From positions 75,310,501 to 75,374,500 of the forward strand of contig NW_024466599.1 of NCBI RefSeq assembly GCF_017591425.1: DNA of 64,000 nt, in the 5' to 3' direction. The translations under genes and the position numbers were made by a program. Below are positions 10,735-21,298 of the stretch, one piece after another. Origin of the DNA: Ochotona curzoniae. Taxonomy: Eukaryota; Chordata; Mammalia; Lagomorpha; Ochotonidae. The notes beneath the pieces were generated by a model. It saw only the letters and a list, made by a program, of their open reading frames with translations. It did not search any database and had not been told where the DNA came from. Position 1 is the first letter of the stretch. Each line of letters starts with the position of its first letter.

Positions 10735-11062
10735 TGTTGTTGTTCATTTATTTATTTATGTACTTATTTGGAAGGCAGAGAGAGAGAGAAGGAAAGAGAG
10801 ACATCTTTCATTCACTGGTTTACTCCTTAATCAACCGCACGTGGGCCAAGCTGAAGCCAGGAGCCAGGAACTCCAGCTAGTTCTTCCACGTGAACAGCAG
10901 GGTCCAAGTACTTGAGTCATCTGCTGCTGCTTTCTTGGGAGCATCATCAGAGATGACGGACCAGAAATGCAATAGCCAGGACTCCCATTGCACTCACATG
11001 GGATGCTGGCCTCTTGGGCAACAGCTCAACCTGCTTGTGTTACAACGCCAGGTCCCAGGCAC
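10735..11062 (-). mobile_element. CSINE inserted into an older CSINE
   Basis: Antisense copy from 'catttatttatttatgtac' and an 'agagagagag' purine stretch to a head ending 'gttacaacgccaggtccc'. It splits the older copy on either side, so it is the later arrival. Confidence 0.7.
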
Positions 11063-11175
11063 TAGCAGAAGGCTGGAACTGGTGGTGGAAGCAGGGCCCA
11101 AACCCAGGCACTCAAACATGGGATGTTGGCACCCCACGTGGCACCTTAACTGCTATGTTAGACACCTGCTGCTCA
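11063..11175 (-). mobile_element. CSINE, outer copy, right fragment
   Basis: Continues the split element with 'gcactagcagaaggctgg', 'aacccaggcactcaaacatg' and 'ctatgttagacacctgc', which are its middle and head. A short piece appears lost at the insertion point. Confidence 0.6.
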
Positions 11176-11879
11176 GCCCACTGTATCAGTGATGCCAGCA
11201 GCATGGTAATAGTTTCTGAACATTCAATCTGAGATTTTACCTGACCTGTTATCTAACAAGTCAGCTTCCTTCCATAGTTTCTTCAATTCTGGGGAAAATA
11301 TACAAGATCCCTGAATCAAAGACAAAGGGCCTGGGGACTCCCAAGTCAGGAAATAGTATGAGCTTCATGTCTGCTTTGCTTCTGCCTCTTAAGTCGTGCC
11401 AGGTAACCAACGAGGAGTAGACCAGGGAGATGCTGTGCACAGAGACAGCCTTGTTTCATCACTGAGGACCCCAAGGCTCTCAGGAAACCTGAGAGACAAG
11501 CAATCAAACTTGCTAAGCCAATGCACTGGAGAGAAACACTAGCCCTGACAGGTGAGAGCCTGAAGAAACTACCACTGGCACTTGGAAGAACCTGGCTTTC
11601 TTTTCCAGTACTTCCTGCCATACAATGCCATTGACAAGTCAACCTGGAACAAAGGCGGCCAGGGCCTCTGTCGTAAGCTGCACAGCCATGGCATCCTTCC
11701 CCTTCACTTGCAGCCTTGAGACTTCACTTGAAAGATCTATAAATGCCTTTTCAGTGGTTTTCAAGTGGCTACTGGAGACTCCTTGGAATACGCCAGTGCT
11801 ACTGTGCCAGTACATTGTTTATATTAAAGAAACCCAGGTATAGAGAGAAGCAGCTTACCTATATTATAGTTATTTTTTT
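11176..11879. other. Unique spacer
   Basis: No repeat family or exon recognised. Composition is balanced. Confidence 0.35.
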
Positions 11880-11970
11880 AAAAAGAGTTATTTTATTCTT
11901 TTTTGAAAGGCAGAGTTAGAGAGAGAGGGAGAAACAGAGAAAGATCTTCCATTCATTGCAGTTGGTGCTC
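11880..11970 (-). mobile_element. CSINE tail fragment
   Basis: Only the antisense tail block is clear ('ttttttgaaaggcagagtta', 'agaaagatcttccattcat'). The rest, to about 12,180, cannot be aligned by eye. Confidence 0.55.
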
Positions 11971-12189
11971 AGCCCTTTGTCACAGGAACACACTGGCCTG
12001 GAACCCAGCTGTCCTGACTTCCACTGGTCCCCACCTGCTACAATCTGCCCAGCACAGTCTGCTTATTGGGTACAGCTGCCCTTTACGGTTTTGTGGATAC
12101 TCGGGTGACTCTTCCTCATCTTGTTGTTGACCTCTGACTTTAGAAGCAAGGCTTCAACCTGATTGGGTACAAGCAGAGAGGAATAAGAT

Positions 12190-12402
12190 GACTTTTTCTG
12201 AGAGAGAGAGAATACTTCAATCCACCACTATACCAGCACAACCCCCTACATTTCCAAAATGGCTGTGGTGGGCTGTCTGAAGCCAGGAACCAGGATCTCA
12301 ATATAGATCTCCCAAAAAGGTGGTAGGAATTCAGCTACTTAGAGACACCATAGGCTGCCTCCTCCAGTCTGCATTATCAGGAAGCCCAAGTCAGGAGTCA
12401 TG
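12190..12402 (-). mobile_element. CSINE, outer copy, left fragment
   Basis: Old antisense copy ('ctgagagagagagaatac', 'gaagccaggaaccaggatc', 'cattatcaggaagcccaag') interrupted by a younger CSINE. Its head resumes at about 12,763 and ends near 12,827. Confidence 0.6.
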
Positions 12403-12410
12403 TTTGGGCA

Positions 12411-12753
12411 CTTTTTTTTTTTTTAAGATTTAGTTATTTTTATTGGAAAGGTGGATATACAGAGAGAAGGAGAGACAGAGAGGAAGTTCTTCCTTCTGAT
12501 GGTTCACTCCCCAAGTGACCGCAATGGCTGGGAGCTGAGCCCATCCGAAGCCAGGAGCCAGGAGCCTCTTCCGGGTCTCCCCCATGGGTGCAGGGTCCCA
12601 AGGCTTTGGGCCGTTCTCAACTGCTTTCCCAGGCCATAAGCAAGGAACTGGATGGGAAGCAGGGCTGCTGGGATTAGAACCGGTGCCCATATGGGATCCC
12701 AGGGCATGTTCAAGGTGAGGATTTTAGCTGCTAGGCTACCACACTGGGCCCTG
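12411..12753 (-). mobile_element. Young CSINE nested in an older one
   Basis: Nearly full-length antisense copy from a T run and 'aagatttagttatttttatt' to the head 'gctaggctaccacactgggc'. Related words 'tttgggca' flank it at about 12,403 and 12,757 and may be the target duplication. Confidence 0.88.
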
Positions 12754-12762
12754 GATTTGGGC

Positions 12763-12827
12763 ATTTCAGCAAACTCCTCTGATATGGCATGCTGGAACCT
12801 TCACAAAAATGCTGACTGCTAGGCCAC
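12763..12827 (-). mobile_element. CSINE, outer copy, head fragment
   Basis: Right remainder of the interrupted old SINE, including 'gatatggcatgctggaacc' and 'gactgctaggcca'. Confidence 0.5.
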
Positions 12828-12897
12828 ATGTCCATCCTGAGAAGGCTTTTTGATGAAGTGGTGATTGCAAAAGGGCATAAAAGAATAACAGAGAATG

Positions 12898-13203
12898 GAG
12901 CCTAGTGGCTGAAATCTTCACCTTGCGCACACCGGGATCCCATACGGGTGCTGGTTTGGGTCCCGGCGGTCCTGTTTCCCATCCAGCTCTCTCCCTGTGG
13001 CCTGAGAAAGCAGTAGAGGACAGCACAAAGCCTTGGGGCCCTGCACCTGTGTGGGAGACCCAGTAGAAGCTCCTGGCTTTGGATCGCTCAGCTCTGGCCA
13101 TTGTGGCCACTTGGGGAGTGAATCAGTGCACAGAAGATCTTCCTTTATGTCTCTCCTCTCTGTATATCTGACTTTGCAATAAAAATTAAATCTTTAAAAA
13201 AAC
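12898..13203 (+). mobile_element. Young CSINE with target-site duplication
   Basis: Sense copy from 'gagcctagtggctgaaatc' through 'cgggatcccatacgggtgc' to 'caataaaaattaaatcttt'. It is flanked by aagaataacagagaatg (12,881-12,897) and aagaataacagaaaatg (13,204-13,220), a 17-base duplication with one mismatch. Confidence 0.9.
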
Positions 13204-13220
13204 AAGAATAACAGAAAATG

Positions 13221-13839
13221 TTGATCGAGGTGAGAAGAGAAAAATGTAGCTGATCAGAGTGGAAAATACTTCTAGGAGATGACAGAGAGAAGAGGAAGAA
13301 AGAAGCAAAGAGAGAACGAAAGAACCTTGGCACAGGCGATCTCTTAAGGAAACTCTGGGGCTGAAAGGTCATGAACAGAAAACAGATCACAGGTTCTGCT
13401 CCTGGGCCTTGCCAAAGTCGACTCAGCTAAATGACTGAATCAGTGTCTTTGTTACAGAAGAGAACAAAGACTCCAGCATTTTGAGTGGGAGGATCCCTTC
13501 TCACTGGTTATTTGAAGACCTTTATGTGTTATCGGTTGTAGCTTATCCTCTAACTCCAAACACAGACTAACAAAGCCTTCCATGAATTCAGTAACACTGC
13601 AGGGTGAGTCTGTGCTCTATTCAGCACCGCAGGCTTGCATGTATTTGGAGAAAAAAAAAAAGGGAGTTGGTGCAGGTGCAAGCTGGGAGACTGTTCAGGC
13701 CCCAGGAAGGGAGGAGAGCCCTGGTCCTGTGACCCACCATCGTGGCTCTCAGGGAGAGGATTAGCCACAGGCTGATGATGGTCATAATGGGAGGAAATTG
13801 AACAGGCCCAACAGTTCTATGTGTCTAAAATGGTTGTTA
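13221..13839. other. Unique spacer
   Basis: Balanced composition with no recognised exon. A short A run at 13,650 is the only simple sequence. Confidence 0.35.
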
Positions 13840-14138
13840 TATGCATTCGATAGACAATGAAAGAGAGCGAGAGCGAGAGAGAGAGAGAAGAAGGATCCTG
13901 TGCATGAATTTACTCTCTCAGTGTGCACAGTGAGAGGACCAGGGCAGAAGCCTGAATCCAGGAACTCAATGCAGGGCTCCTTTCTGAGTGGCAGGAATTC
14001 AATCTCTGAAGTCAAGGTCACCGTCTCGGATGGTTTATTCTTTCAGGAAGCTGGAGTGAGGAACTAAAGCCAAACATTCAACCCAGCCATATTGATGTGG
14101 GACATGGGTGTCTTCGCTGCTGGGCTAACCTGCACCTG
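13840..14138 (-). mobile_element. CSINE, old copy
   Basis: Antisense, with a 'gagagcgagagcgagagag' purine stretch, 'gaatccaggaactcaatgc', 'tcaggaagctggagtgagg' and head remnant 'ctaacctgcacctgtc'. Confidence 0.65.
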
Positions 14139-14417
14139 TCTTAGATACACACCAAGGAAACAGATTATCTGAGGCCTCCTGTCTGTCTTCTAACTTTCCT
14201 CCCATCAGTCAAGATTAGGTTTGCACACAGCTGCCTTTGTGTAGAACAATGGCAACAGATTGGCGGAAAGGAACCAGCTACAGAGAAGGCAAACAAACCG
14301 AATTCATATAGGGGCTCTTTTAAGAAGAAATGCCACCTGGCTACCCACTTTATTCTTGAATGGTGCTATTCAACACGGTAGAGAATCTAGCTGAGGGCTC
14401 TTAGTGGCATATTTCAG

Positions 14418-14695
14418 TTTTTATTTTTAAAATTGTATTTGAAAGAGAGAGAGAATCTTCACCAATTGGCTTGCTTCCCAGTTGCCTACAAGGGCCGAGG
14501 CTGAGCCAGGCAGAAGCCAGGAGCCAGGGACTCAATCCAGATCTTCCATATGACTGGCAGAGATCCAACTACCTTACCCATCATTTCTGCCTCCTAGGAC
14601 GCACACTGGGAGGAAAATGAAATGAAAAACAAAGCCAAGACTCAAACCTAGGCATTCCAGTAAGGATTGCTGGCATCCCAAATGACACCAGGGGT
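14418..14695 (-). mobile_element. CSINE, old copy
   Basis: Antisense: 'gtatttgaaagagagagag', 'gccaggagccagggactc' and 'ctcaaacctaggcattcc'. The head has decayed. Confidence 0.65.
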
Positions 14696-14754
14696 ATGTG
14701 TGTGTGTATTCTTTATGTAGCTGTGTTAGCTTCAACTTAGACCCAAGATCATTT

Positions 14755-15112
14755 GGTAAGTTTTATGCACTGAAGGTGTCCCCTCCCTAAATGTGAGTAT
14801 ATTTAGAGACCAAGATTTTTGAAGAGGTAATGAAAGCTAACTGAGCTTATAAGGCAGGAGTCCTTATAAGAGAAGAGCAGTCCCTATGAGAGAAGAAGAC
14901 ACCAAAGACGTCACACACAAAGAAAATGTCATGTGAGGACATGACGAGAAGGTGGCCATCTGCGACACATAGAGAGGGGACCCGGGAAAAACCAGTCTGC
15001 TGACACCAGGTCTTGGACTTCAACCTCAAAAACTGTGCAACGATGAATGCATCTTTAAAGCCGCCTAGTCCATGGTGCTTTTTCATAGCAGCCTGAGCAC
15101 ACTAACACGGCA
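14755..15112 (-). mobile_element. MaLR-type LTR remnant, antisense
   Basis: Reversed LTR landmarks: 'tgtcatgtgaggacatgacg', 'gagaaggtggccatctgcg', 'cttggacttcaacctcaaaa' and a terminal 'tagcagcctgagcacactaa'. Old and noncoding. Confidence 0.55.
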
Positions 15113-15480
15113 GCTGTCCCCGAAGCAGGGAGGGGTTAACAAATAAGGTGGGGAAAGAAGGAAAACAGAGGACCCAGCTGCTGGCAGGCCCTGTGGGCTG
15201 TGTGGGACACACAGGGCTGTGTACGAAGCTTGGCTGCTTATGGACAGGTGTACTCTTCCATTGGTTGGGTGGTTCATGGGAGATAGCCCTCCAACCCTTC
15301 TCACCTGCCCGTACAGCAGGCCAGGCACACACCCATGGATGGTTAAGGCCCCCAGTAAAAACAAGCAGATCCTTGAGATCAAAAGACAGTGGTGTGTAAG
15401 GAAGCAGAGTACTTATCCTATGGCCTGCTGTTGAGAATTAGGGTGTAGGGCAGCCACCAACGGCATCTTCTACAAGCATG
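15113..15480. other. Unique spacer
   Basis: No repeat landmark and no recognisable exon over about 370 bases. Confidence 0.35.
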
Positions 15481-15712
15481 TCAATTGCACAATAATAGCT
15501 TCTTATGGTTTACTTTGGTGTTCACCAGATTAGCACGGATTTTAGATCAATGTCATCAACAGCATCACATGTTCCCACACCCCACTTGTAAGAGAAAAGG
15601 TCACTTATCAAAGTGCCAACTGCTTTCATTTTTCTCTTAGGAATCAAGTTACGAAGACCATTGAAATCTAGAGGTTTCAGAATGTAAGGCGATCTCCCTG
15701 GAAGATGCAACT
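15481..15712 (-). pseudogene. Possible pseudogene fragment, unidentified
   Basis: On the minus strand a frame of about 60 codons has ordinary protein-like composition, unlike the repeat frames around it: charged, Lys- and Asp-containing, with Val-Asp-Asp-Ile-Asp near its end. After a probable one-base loss in an A run near 15,540 a second frame continues (Ile-Arg-Ala-Asn-Leu-Val-Asn-Thr-Lys) to a stop at 15,481-15,483. There is no poly(A) trace beside the stop, so a retrocopy is not proven. I cannot name the parent protein, and chance remains a serious alternative. Confidence 0.25.
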
Positions 15713-16244
15713 GTTTGTGAAATCAGGCTTAAAGGACAGTCAAGGGGGTTTGGGAGAGGATGTGCAAGAGGCAGCTGCCTGCAGAGGAGAAACCTGCTAG
15801 GGAAAGGGGAATCTGAGCAGACCCTGGGGGGTCCTTGGAAGAGGAGGGAGCAGCAGAAGGACCGTAGGGCTTCAGATAGCAGGGTTTCAGCTGGCCTCCG
15901 ACTTGTGCGATGACTCACTTTCAGCATCACAAGTACAGGCTGTTCAGAGGTGGTGTGAACATCTCAAAAACCAGTCCCAAGGCTGTCTTCAGCAGGTGCC
16001 TCACACAGAATAGGGAAGCTGCCCCTGACCCCAGTTAAAGGTTCCTTTGCTCAGTAATTCTGAGCAGTCAGGTTCTTCTGCAAAATGTTACCAATTACCT
16101 TGGTTGAAGGAGATGCAGTTCCTTCTCTTTTTCATACTGAAGCCCATATTGTTTCTGGACCAACTCCCCAGTGAAAGCAACCAGAAACACCAGCAAAAGT
16201 ATTTGATATTTGTCTGACAATGTGACCAGCTATGAAATCAGTGT
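15713..16244. other. Unique spacer
   Basis: Purine-rich in 15,735-15,890, otherwise featureless. No repeat or exon recognised. Confidence 0.35.
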
Positions 16245-16430
16245 TTTATTAAGGTTCTGGAGGCTGAAATCCAACATTAAGGTGTTGGCACACTGGTGTT
16301 TCCTGGGTCCTCCCTCCGTATCTTGCACCGCCCAGTGCTGCTGACTTTGCAGTGTTGAGCACAGTCTTTTCAGAAGGACCTCTCTTGGCTTCATTCCTCA
16401 AACGATCAGTTGCCTGTTAACCCTTGCCCT
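16245..16430 (+). mobile_element. MLT1/MaLR-like LTR fragment
   Basis: 'ggttctggaggctgaaatcc' followed by 'aacattaaggtgttggcaca' fits the internal landmark of MaLR LTRs. The following 150 bases are too diverged for a firm call. Confidence 0.4.
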
Positions 16431-16974
16431 TTGTGGAGGGAGCCAGATCAGGGCATCTCAGGAAGTTCCTGATGATCCAAGGGACTCAGGTGTCTCAGCA
16501 AGGGTCAGTGTTAGAGTAGGCTGCTCAGCTGTTGTTGTGTCCTCCCATTTGGTTCCAACATGTAGCCAATGGCTTTACTTTATAAATGGTTACTGCTCTG
16601 GGTGACACATTCTCTTTCAGTAAATTTTCACCATGACCTCCACGAGCTGGCTTCACATCCAACATCTACGTCACAACACAACTTCCATCTGTCTACACTT
16701 TTGCCTGCATCCCATTGCCTGACCAGACTTACCAACACAGATAATGAATCATTTTATTGATAAATATAGTGTACCCACAGAAAACCACATGAAGTAAATG
16801 TATGGTCTAATGGCTGTTATAATTCAAACACTCTCTTAACCATAAGCATTGCTGACATCTCAAAGGCCCCCTCCCAAACTCCAACGCCTCCTCTTGAAAG
16901 CGCTCCACTTTCTTTGTGGCTTGACATGTGAGCATGCATCTGTGTCTGTTATGATTTCGTTTTCTTAGAGAAAG
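16431..16974. other. Unique spacer
   Basis: No repeat or exon recognised. A pyrimidine-rich patch lies at 16,640-16,730. Confidence 0.35.
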
Positions 16975-17312
16975 ATTGATTTTCCATTTGTATTAGAAAG
17001 GCAGAGAGGGAAGGTGGGAAGAAGGGAAGAAGAGAGAGAGAGAGAGAGAGAGCAAGAGAGACAAGAGAGATGCCCACAATAATCAGGGTTGGGCCATGCT
17101 GAAGCAAGGAGCCTGGTATTCCGCCTGCATCTCCCACATGAGTGACAGCGATCCAAGTATTTAAATCATCAACTGCTGCCTTCACGGTTGCACAAAATCA
17201 GGAAGCTGGGAGCTGGGTCAGAGGCAGAGGAGTCAGTATGCAACCCAGTTGCTGTGATACAAGTGTGGGCATCCTGAGGATCAGCTTCACTGCTGTGTTG
17301 AATGTCTACCCC
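16975..17312 (-). mobile_element. CSINE, old copy
   Basis: Antisense with an expanded 'agagagagagag' purine tract (about 17,030-17,053), 'gctgaagcaaggagcctgg', 'caggaagctgggagctggg' and the degraded head 'cactgctgtgttgaatg'. Confidence 0.65.
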
Positions 17313-17839
17313 TTTGGCTTACTTTGCCTGACTTTTAACTGCTGAGTGTATTCAAACCTTTCAGCACATAGGTTCAACGTTCACACCTGTTTTTCTTAGT
17401 AATATTGGTGGGAGAAGGCAGATCATTTCTCTTTTACAGTCTCTTCCAGTTGGTTTCTTTTGCTTGCTTTCCCAGTGGATCTGACCTTTGTATTTCCTGC
17501 AATTTAGTGGTTAGATCTAAAATATCACCTTAATTATGTCCCTTCCTGGCTCAATAAACAATAGGCTTCCCTGAACACTGCTGTGTAGTTCTCAGGCAAG
17601 ATACGTAACTCGTGAATGGGAGTTAGGCAAACACTTCCTCTAACCCATAATGTTTGGGGCAAGAGGCTCCAGAAAGCACTTCCAGCAAGATGTGGCCTCC
17701 ATGCGCACGGCTCAGTCATTCTCCCATCTTCCTTGTGCCTTCTCTCTTGCCTCAGCCACCAGCCTTCCACGAAGCTCTACAGGATTTGAAGTCCGTTCCC
17801 TGAATAATGTTCCAAAGACAAAGACCCACAAAGCTATTC
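17313..17839. other. Unique spacer
   Basis: No recognised gene. Bases 17,530-17,790 may belong to the LTR remnant that follows but do not align convincingly. Confidence 0.3.
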
Positions 17840-18262
17840 TCCCCTAATGTCCAGGATCTCTGAAGAGGTCATCTTACATGGCAAGGACCTTTGCAGAAGT
17901 GAAAAGGATACCGATCTTAAGATGACTTTGTAAGCGGGCCCACTGTAGTCACAGACTGCGTCCACCTGCGCTGTGGTTTCAGTACAGTTCAAGTGTGTTG
18001 GGAGCCTGATCCTCAGCATGGTGATGTTAAGAGGTAGGGCACCTGCAAGAGGAGGGTCTGGCAGGTGGTTTGTACAGCTCTCTCCCTGTTCTCCAGCTTC
18101 CTGGGTCACCCTGTGAGCTTTCCTTCTCGCACTTGCTCCCATCGTAGTGCCATCCACTACGATGGACTGCAGCGAGGGGCCTCCTCCAGAGCTGGCACGA
18201 TGCCGTTGGGACTCACAACCACAAAAACTGCCAACTACTAACCTGTGCACGTCAAGTAAAAG
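17840..18262 (-). mobile_element. MLT1-like LTR remnant, antisense
   Basis: Antisense landmarks are 'gcagaagtgaaaaggatacc', 'gatcttaagatgactttgta' and 'agcgggcccactgtag'. The 3' part is uncertain. Confidence 0.4.
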
Positions 18263-18284
18263 CACGTCACAGCAAAACTTTTTT

Positions 18285-18420
18285 TTTGTAAGAGATAAGG
18301 AAGGAGGAAGGTGGGGAATGTGGGCAGGAGGGAGAAGGAGGAGGGAAGTACCACTGTCTTCCTAAGTCTGGATTCTAAAATATGGTAAACTTCTATAAAT
18401 AATAAATATATATTTTTTAA
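18285..18420 (+). mobile_element. LINE-1 3'-end-like fragment
   Basis: A purine stretch (ggaggaaggtggggaatg ... gaaggaggagggaag) followed by an AT-rich end with 'aataataaatatatatttt' resembles a 5'-truncated L1 3' UTR and tail. Assignment is tentative. Confidence 0.35.
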
Positions 18421-18950
18421 AATCTGTGAACTAAATGAGCCTCACGCCTGGGCTCAATATTTTGTGATAACAACAGAAAATAGTCATTGCTGACTTTGAA
18501 GACTAAGGAAGAGCCCACCAGCAGAGGAGAGCAGGTGTCTTATAAAAGCTGGAAAAGATGAAGAACTAAATGCCCCCAGAGCCCCCAGAAAGTAACAACA
18601 GCTCTGCCAACACCTTGACCTTAGCCCTGGGGGAACCTGTGTTGGACTTCCGTTGTGCAGAACTGTACGGCCACATTCTATGGTTTACCTTCTGCCTCTG
18701 TGGTGATGTGCTGCAGCTGCAGAGCGAATCTCCCAGCCCATCCTACCTGGCTGCGAGTGTCCGTCGTATGCCTGGCACGTGTCTGCCTTGGGCTGAGTCC
18801 ATACAAAGCAGCAGTTACATCGGCATTTCCCCTTGCCTTCATCTGCAGTCCAGTACGGACAGAAGGAATGCTTAACAACATTGGGGAGAAATGGGGGAGA
18901 ATCCATGCTTTGTGAACAATTCAGTGTGCGAACTGATGTAAGAGGGGATT
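18421..18950. other. Unique spacer
   Basis: No repeat or exon recognised. Open frames overlap on both strands at 18,570-18,915 without recognisable protein features. Confidence 0.35.
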
Positions 18951-18965
18951 AAAACATGTGCTACA

Positions 18966-19289
18966 GGGCCTGGCATGATAGGGTAGTGGTTAAGGTCCTT
19001 GCCTTGCTCGCACCGGGATCCCATATGGGTGCCGGTTCTAATCCTGGCAGCCCCGTTCCCATCCAGCTCCCTGTCAAATCGAGGACAGCCCAAAGCCTTG
19101 GGATCCTGTACCCATGTGGGAAACCTGGAAGAGCTCCTGGCTCCTGGCTTCGGATTGGCTCAGCTCCAGCCATTGAGGCCACTTGGGGAGTGAACCATCA
19201 GACAGAAAATCTTCCTCTCTGTCTCTCCTCCTCTCTGTATATCCGCCTTTCCTAATAAAAATAAATAAAATCTTTTAAAAAATTACAAA
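18966..19289 (+). mobile_element. Young CSINE with target-site duplication
   Basis: Full-length sense copy: head 'gggcctggcatgatagggta', then 'caccgggatcccatatggg', B-box-like 'ccggttctaatcctggc', and tail 'taataaaaataaataaaatc'. 'atgtgctaca' occurs on both sides (ending at 18,965 and 19,303), giving the target duplication. Confidence 0.92.
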
Positions 19290-19370
19290 AAAAATGTGCT
19301 ACATACTCAATTGTATTTCTCAGACACTTTGTCATGTAATATGATACATTTGTAGGTGAAATTATGAAAA

Positions 19371-19588
19371 AAACAGAGAGGAAGATCTTCTGTGCAGGGT
19401 CCCAAAGCTTTGGGCTGTCCTCGACTGCTTTCCCAGGCCACAAGCAGGGAGCTGGATGGGAAGTGGAGCAGCTGGGATTAGAACCGGGGCCCATATGGGA
19501 TCCTGGGCATGTTCAAGACTTTTAGCCGATAGGCCACGCTGATAGGCCACGCTGATAGGCCAAGTTGATAGGCCACGCCGCCAGGCCC
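19371..19588 (-). mobile_element. CSINE with internal deletion and amplified head
   Basis: Antisense copy in which 'gaggaagatcttc' jumps directly to 'tgtgcagggtcccaaag', so about a hundred bases of body are missing. The middle is young and well preserved. The Pol III head end carries a four-fold 13-bp tandem repeat. Confidence 0.88.
19528..19579. repeat. 13-bp tandem repeat, four copies
   Basis: The unit gataggccacgct occurs at 19,528, 19,541, 19,554 (as gataggccaagtt) and 19,567 (ending in c). The unit is the SINE head motif itself, so the array is a local expansion of a promoter-proximal SINE segment. Confidence 0.95.
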
Positions 19589-19749
19589 AAAAGTAGGCAA
19601 GTTTAAAAAATCTTTAGGCCTTTTCTTATCAGTACAATGAGTATCATTAAGCCTCCCTCCCTCCCTCCCTGGATTGTGAGGACTAGACAAAATGTTGAGA
19701 AAAAAGGACACCGTCAATGACAGCTATTTACAAGGGGAGTGTTAATAAC

Positions 19750-20010
19750 AACCACATTACGGACTGAAATGCTTGGGGAGGGTAATATTTCAGATTTTGG
19801 AACTCTTGTGTATATATAATGAGGTGTCACTCACATTTCCTATACATCTGATGTATACAAGCTGAAGACAATTGTATATAGTGTATTGAGGGTGCCAGAG
19901 CAATGAAGTGCCTGCCGCATGAAGCCAGGTGTGGAATTTTCCACTGTCATTTTATATCAGTCCGCAAAACAGCTTTGGATCCTGGATTTTCAGATTAGGG
20001 GTGCTCAACC
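19750..20010 (+). mobile_element. MER2-type DNA transposon
   Basis: 'actgaaatgcttggggaggg', 'tgtatatataatgaggtgtc', 'aggtgtggaattttccactg' and the end 'ggattttcagattaggggtg' followed by 'ctcaacc' give the MER2 order. It has a degraded middle and no transposase. Confidence 0.65.
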
Positions 20011-20405
20011 CAAAGGACATAGACAAACATGCGCATTGAAATAATATCTATGAACCGCTCATTTTTATCCTACCCCTTTCTTTTAAAAGAATATTATTCT
20101 TCACTGAAAGTTTTGTGTGCAATGCAAGTGAGATACTCTGAAAAACTCAAAAAAAAAAGTCCTTTTTGCCCTTAACTGATTTGCCATCTTGGAAAATCAC
20201 ATAGACATGAATCAGTAGGAAACAAGGTGTTTGGGGCTGAGTGATTGAGCAGAGGTCCGGGGCATGAAAACAGCTCCAAGGTGAGAGCTTTCTGAGCGCT
20301 GAGTGGAGAATGTGTTTTGGCAGGGAGGGTCTCCCAAAACACTGACCTTTATTAAACAACATAGGATCATTCTTTGAACAGAGTCAAATGAAAGCTGTCC
20401 AGGTC
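20011..20405. other. Unique spacer
   Basis: No repeat or exon recognised before the CA tract. Confidence 0.35.
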
Positions 20406-20439
20406 CACACACACACACACACACATACACACACACACA
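20406..20439 (+). repeat. (CA)n microsatellite
   Basis: About 17 CA units with one CATA interruption. Confidence 0.9.
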
Positions 20440-21298
20440 GAGCGCAAGAGGGGTCGCACCCCAGCAAGCGCCACCAGATGAACTCACGTCTTTCTTATAG
20501 AGGAATGACATCATAGAAGCACCTTTCTATCCACCAGTGCTCGGGCTGGGAATTGTTTCATAATTTAAAGACTTTCCCGTTTAAAATATGCATGCAGCCG
20601 TTGACCAGCGAGACACTGAGGAGTCGGAGGCTTCGTTCAGTGGAAATCTCCCTTCTCAGCACTGAACTTTGGGGCAGGAGGGGGGAGGGAAGAGTGAGAG
20701 AACAAGTGAATTTTATGAATTCTTTACAAAACAGTTTCAGTATATGGCTGGGACTTAGGACAAAGTCTACCTAACCCACCACTCAGCACGTACCGAATGA
20801 TGAGTGAGCCATTACAAGGCACCCCAGCATCGAAAAGGACTCATTTCACCCACTCCCTATACTGGGCTTTCCAAGACACCCTATCAGCTTGCAAAGAAAT
20901 TATTTTTGAAAACTTTTTAATGTATGCTCCAGCTGAAGGGGAAATTTAATTCAGGAGAAGAGCTTCCTGAGGCAATCTGATTAATTGAGGGTTTATTGTA
21001 GCTAACAGAAATGGCTCATATGAGATGTTCACCTACAGGCAGATTTCAAAATGGAAATTTGAGTAAAATCCTCTTAGATTTTCTAATGTTACGGAGCTCT
21101 CTTAAGATTGTGCCTATCTGAATTAATTCTGCCTTGCTACTCACAATCAGAAACAATTTGAAGTTTGGTCATTTTTATTTTTCAGAGAAAGCAGCCTTCA
21201 AGTTCCAAGGTTGTGTGCTATGTTTTCCACCACAATCAACATTCTTTGACAAATTGATGCTAGTGGGTTTGTTAGTATTTAAGTTCATGCACATCCCT
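20440..21298. other. Repeat-poor block, candidate conserved noncoding DNA
   Basis: Bases 20,880-21,298 are AT-rich, free of repeat signatures and dense in homeodomain-like words, including the palindrome GAATTAATTC at 21,120-21,129. No coding signal. Confidence 0.35.

Noticed and set aside
12430..12764. Similar 80-100-codon frames recurring at many places (for example 3,562, 12,430, 19,252, 43,348)
   Set aside because: They are the same CSINE translated again and again; the resemblance between them is due to the repeat, not to a gene family.
18999..19060. B-box-like 'ggttctaatcc' motifs that could suggest tRNA genes
   Set aside because: They always occur inside CSINE heads, which derive from a tRNA; no cloverleaf can be formed.
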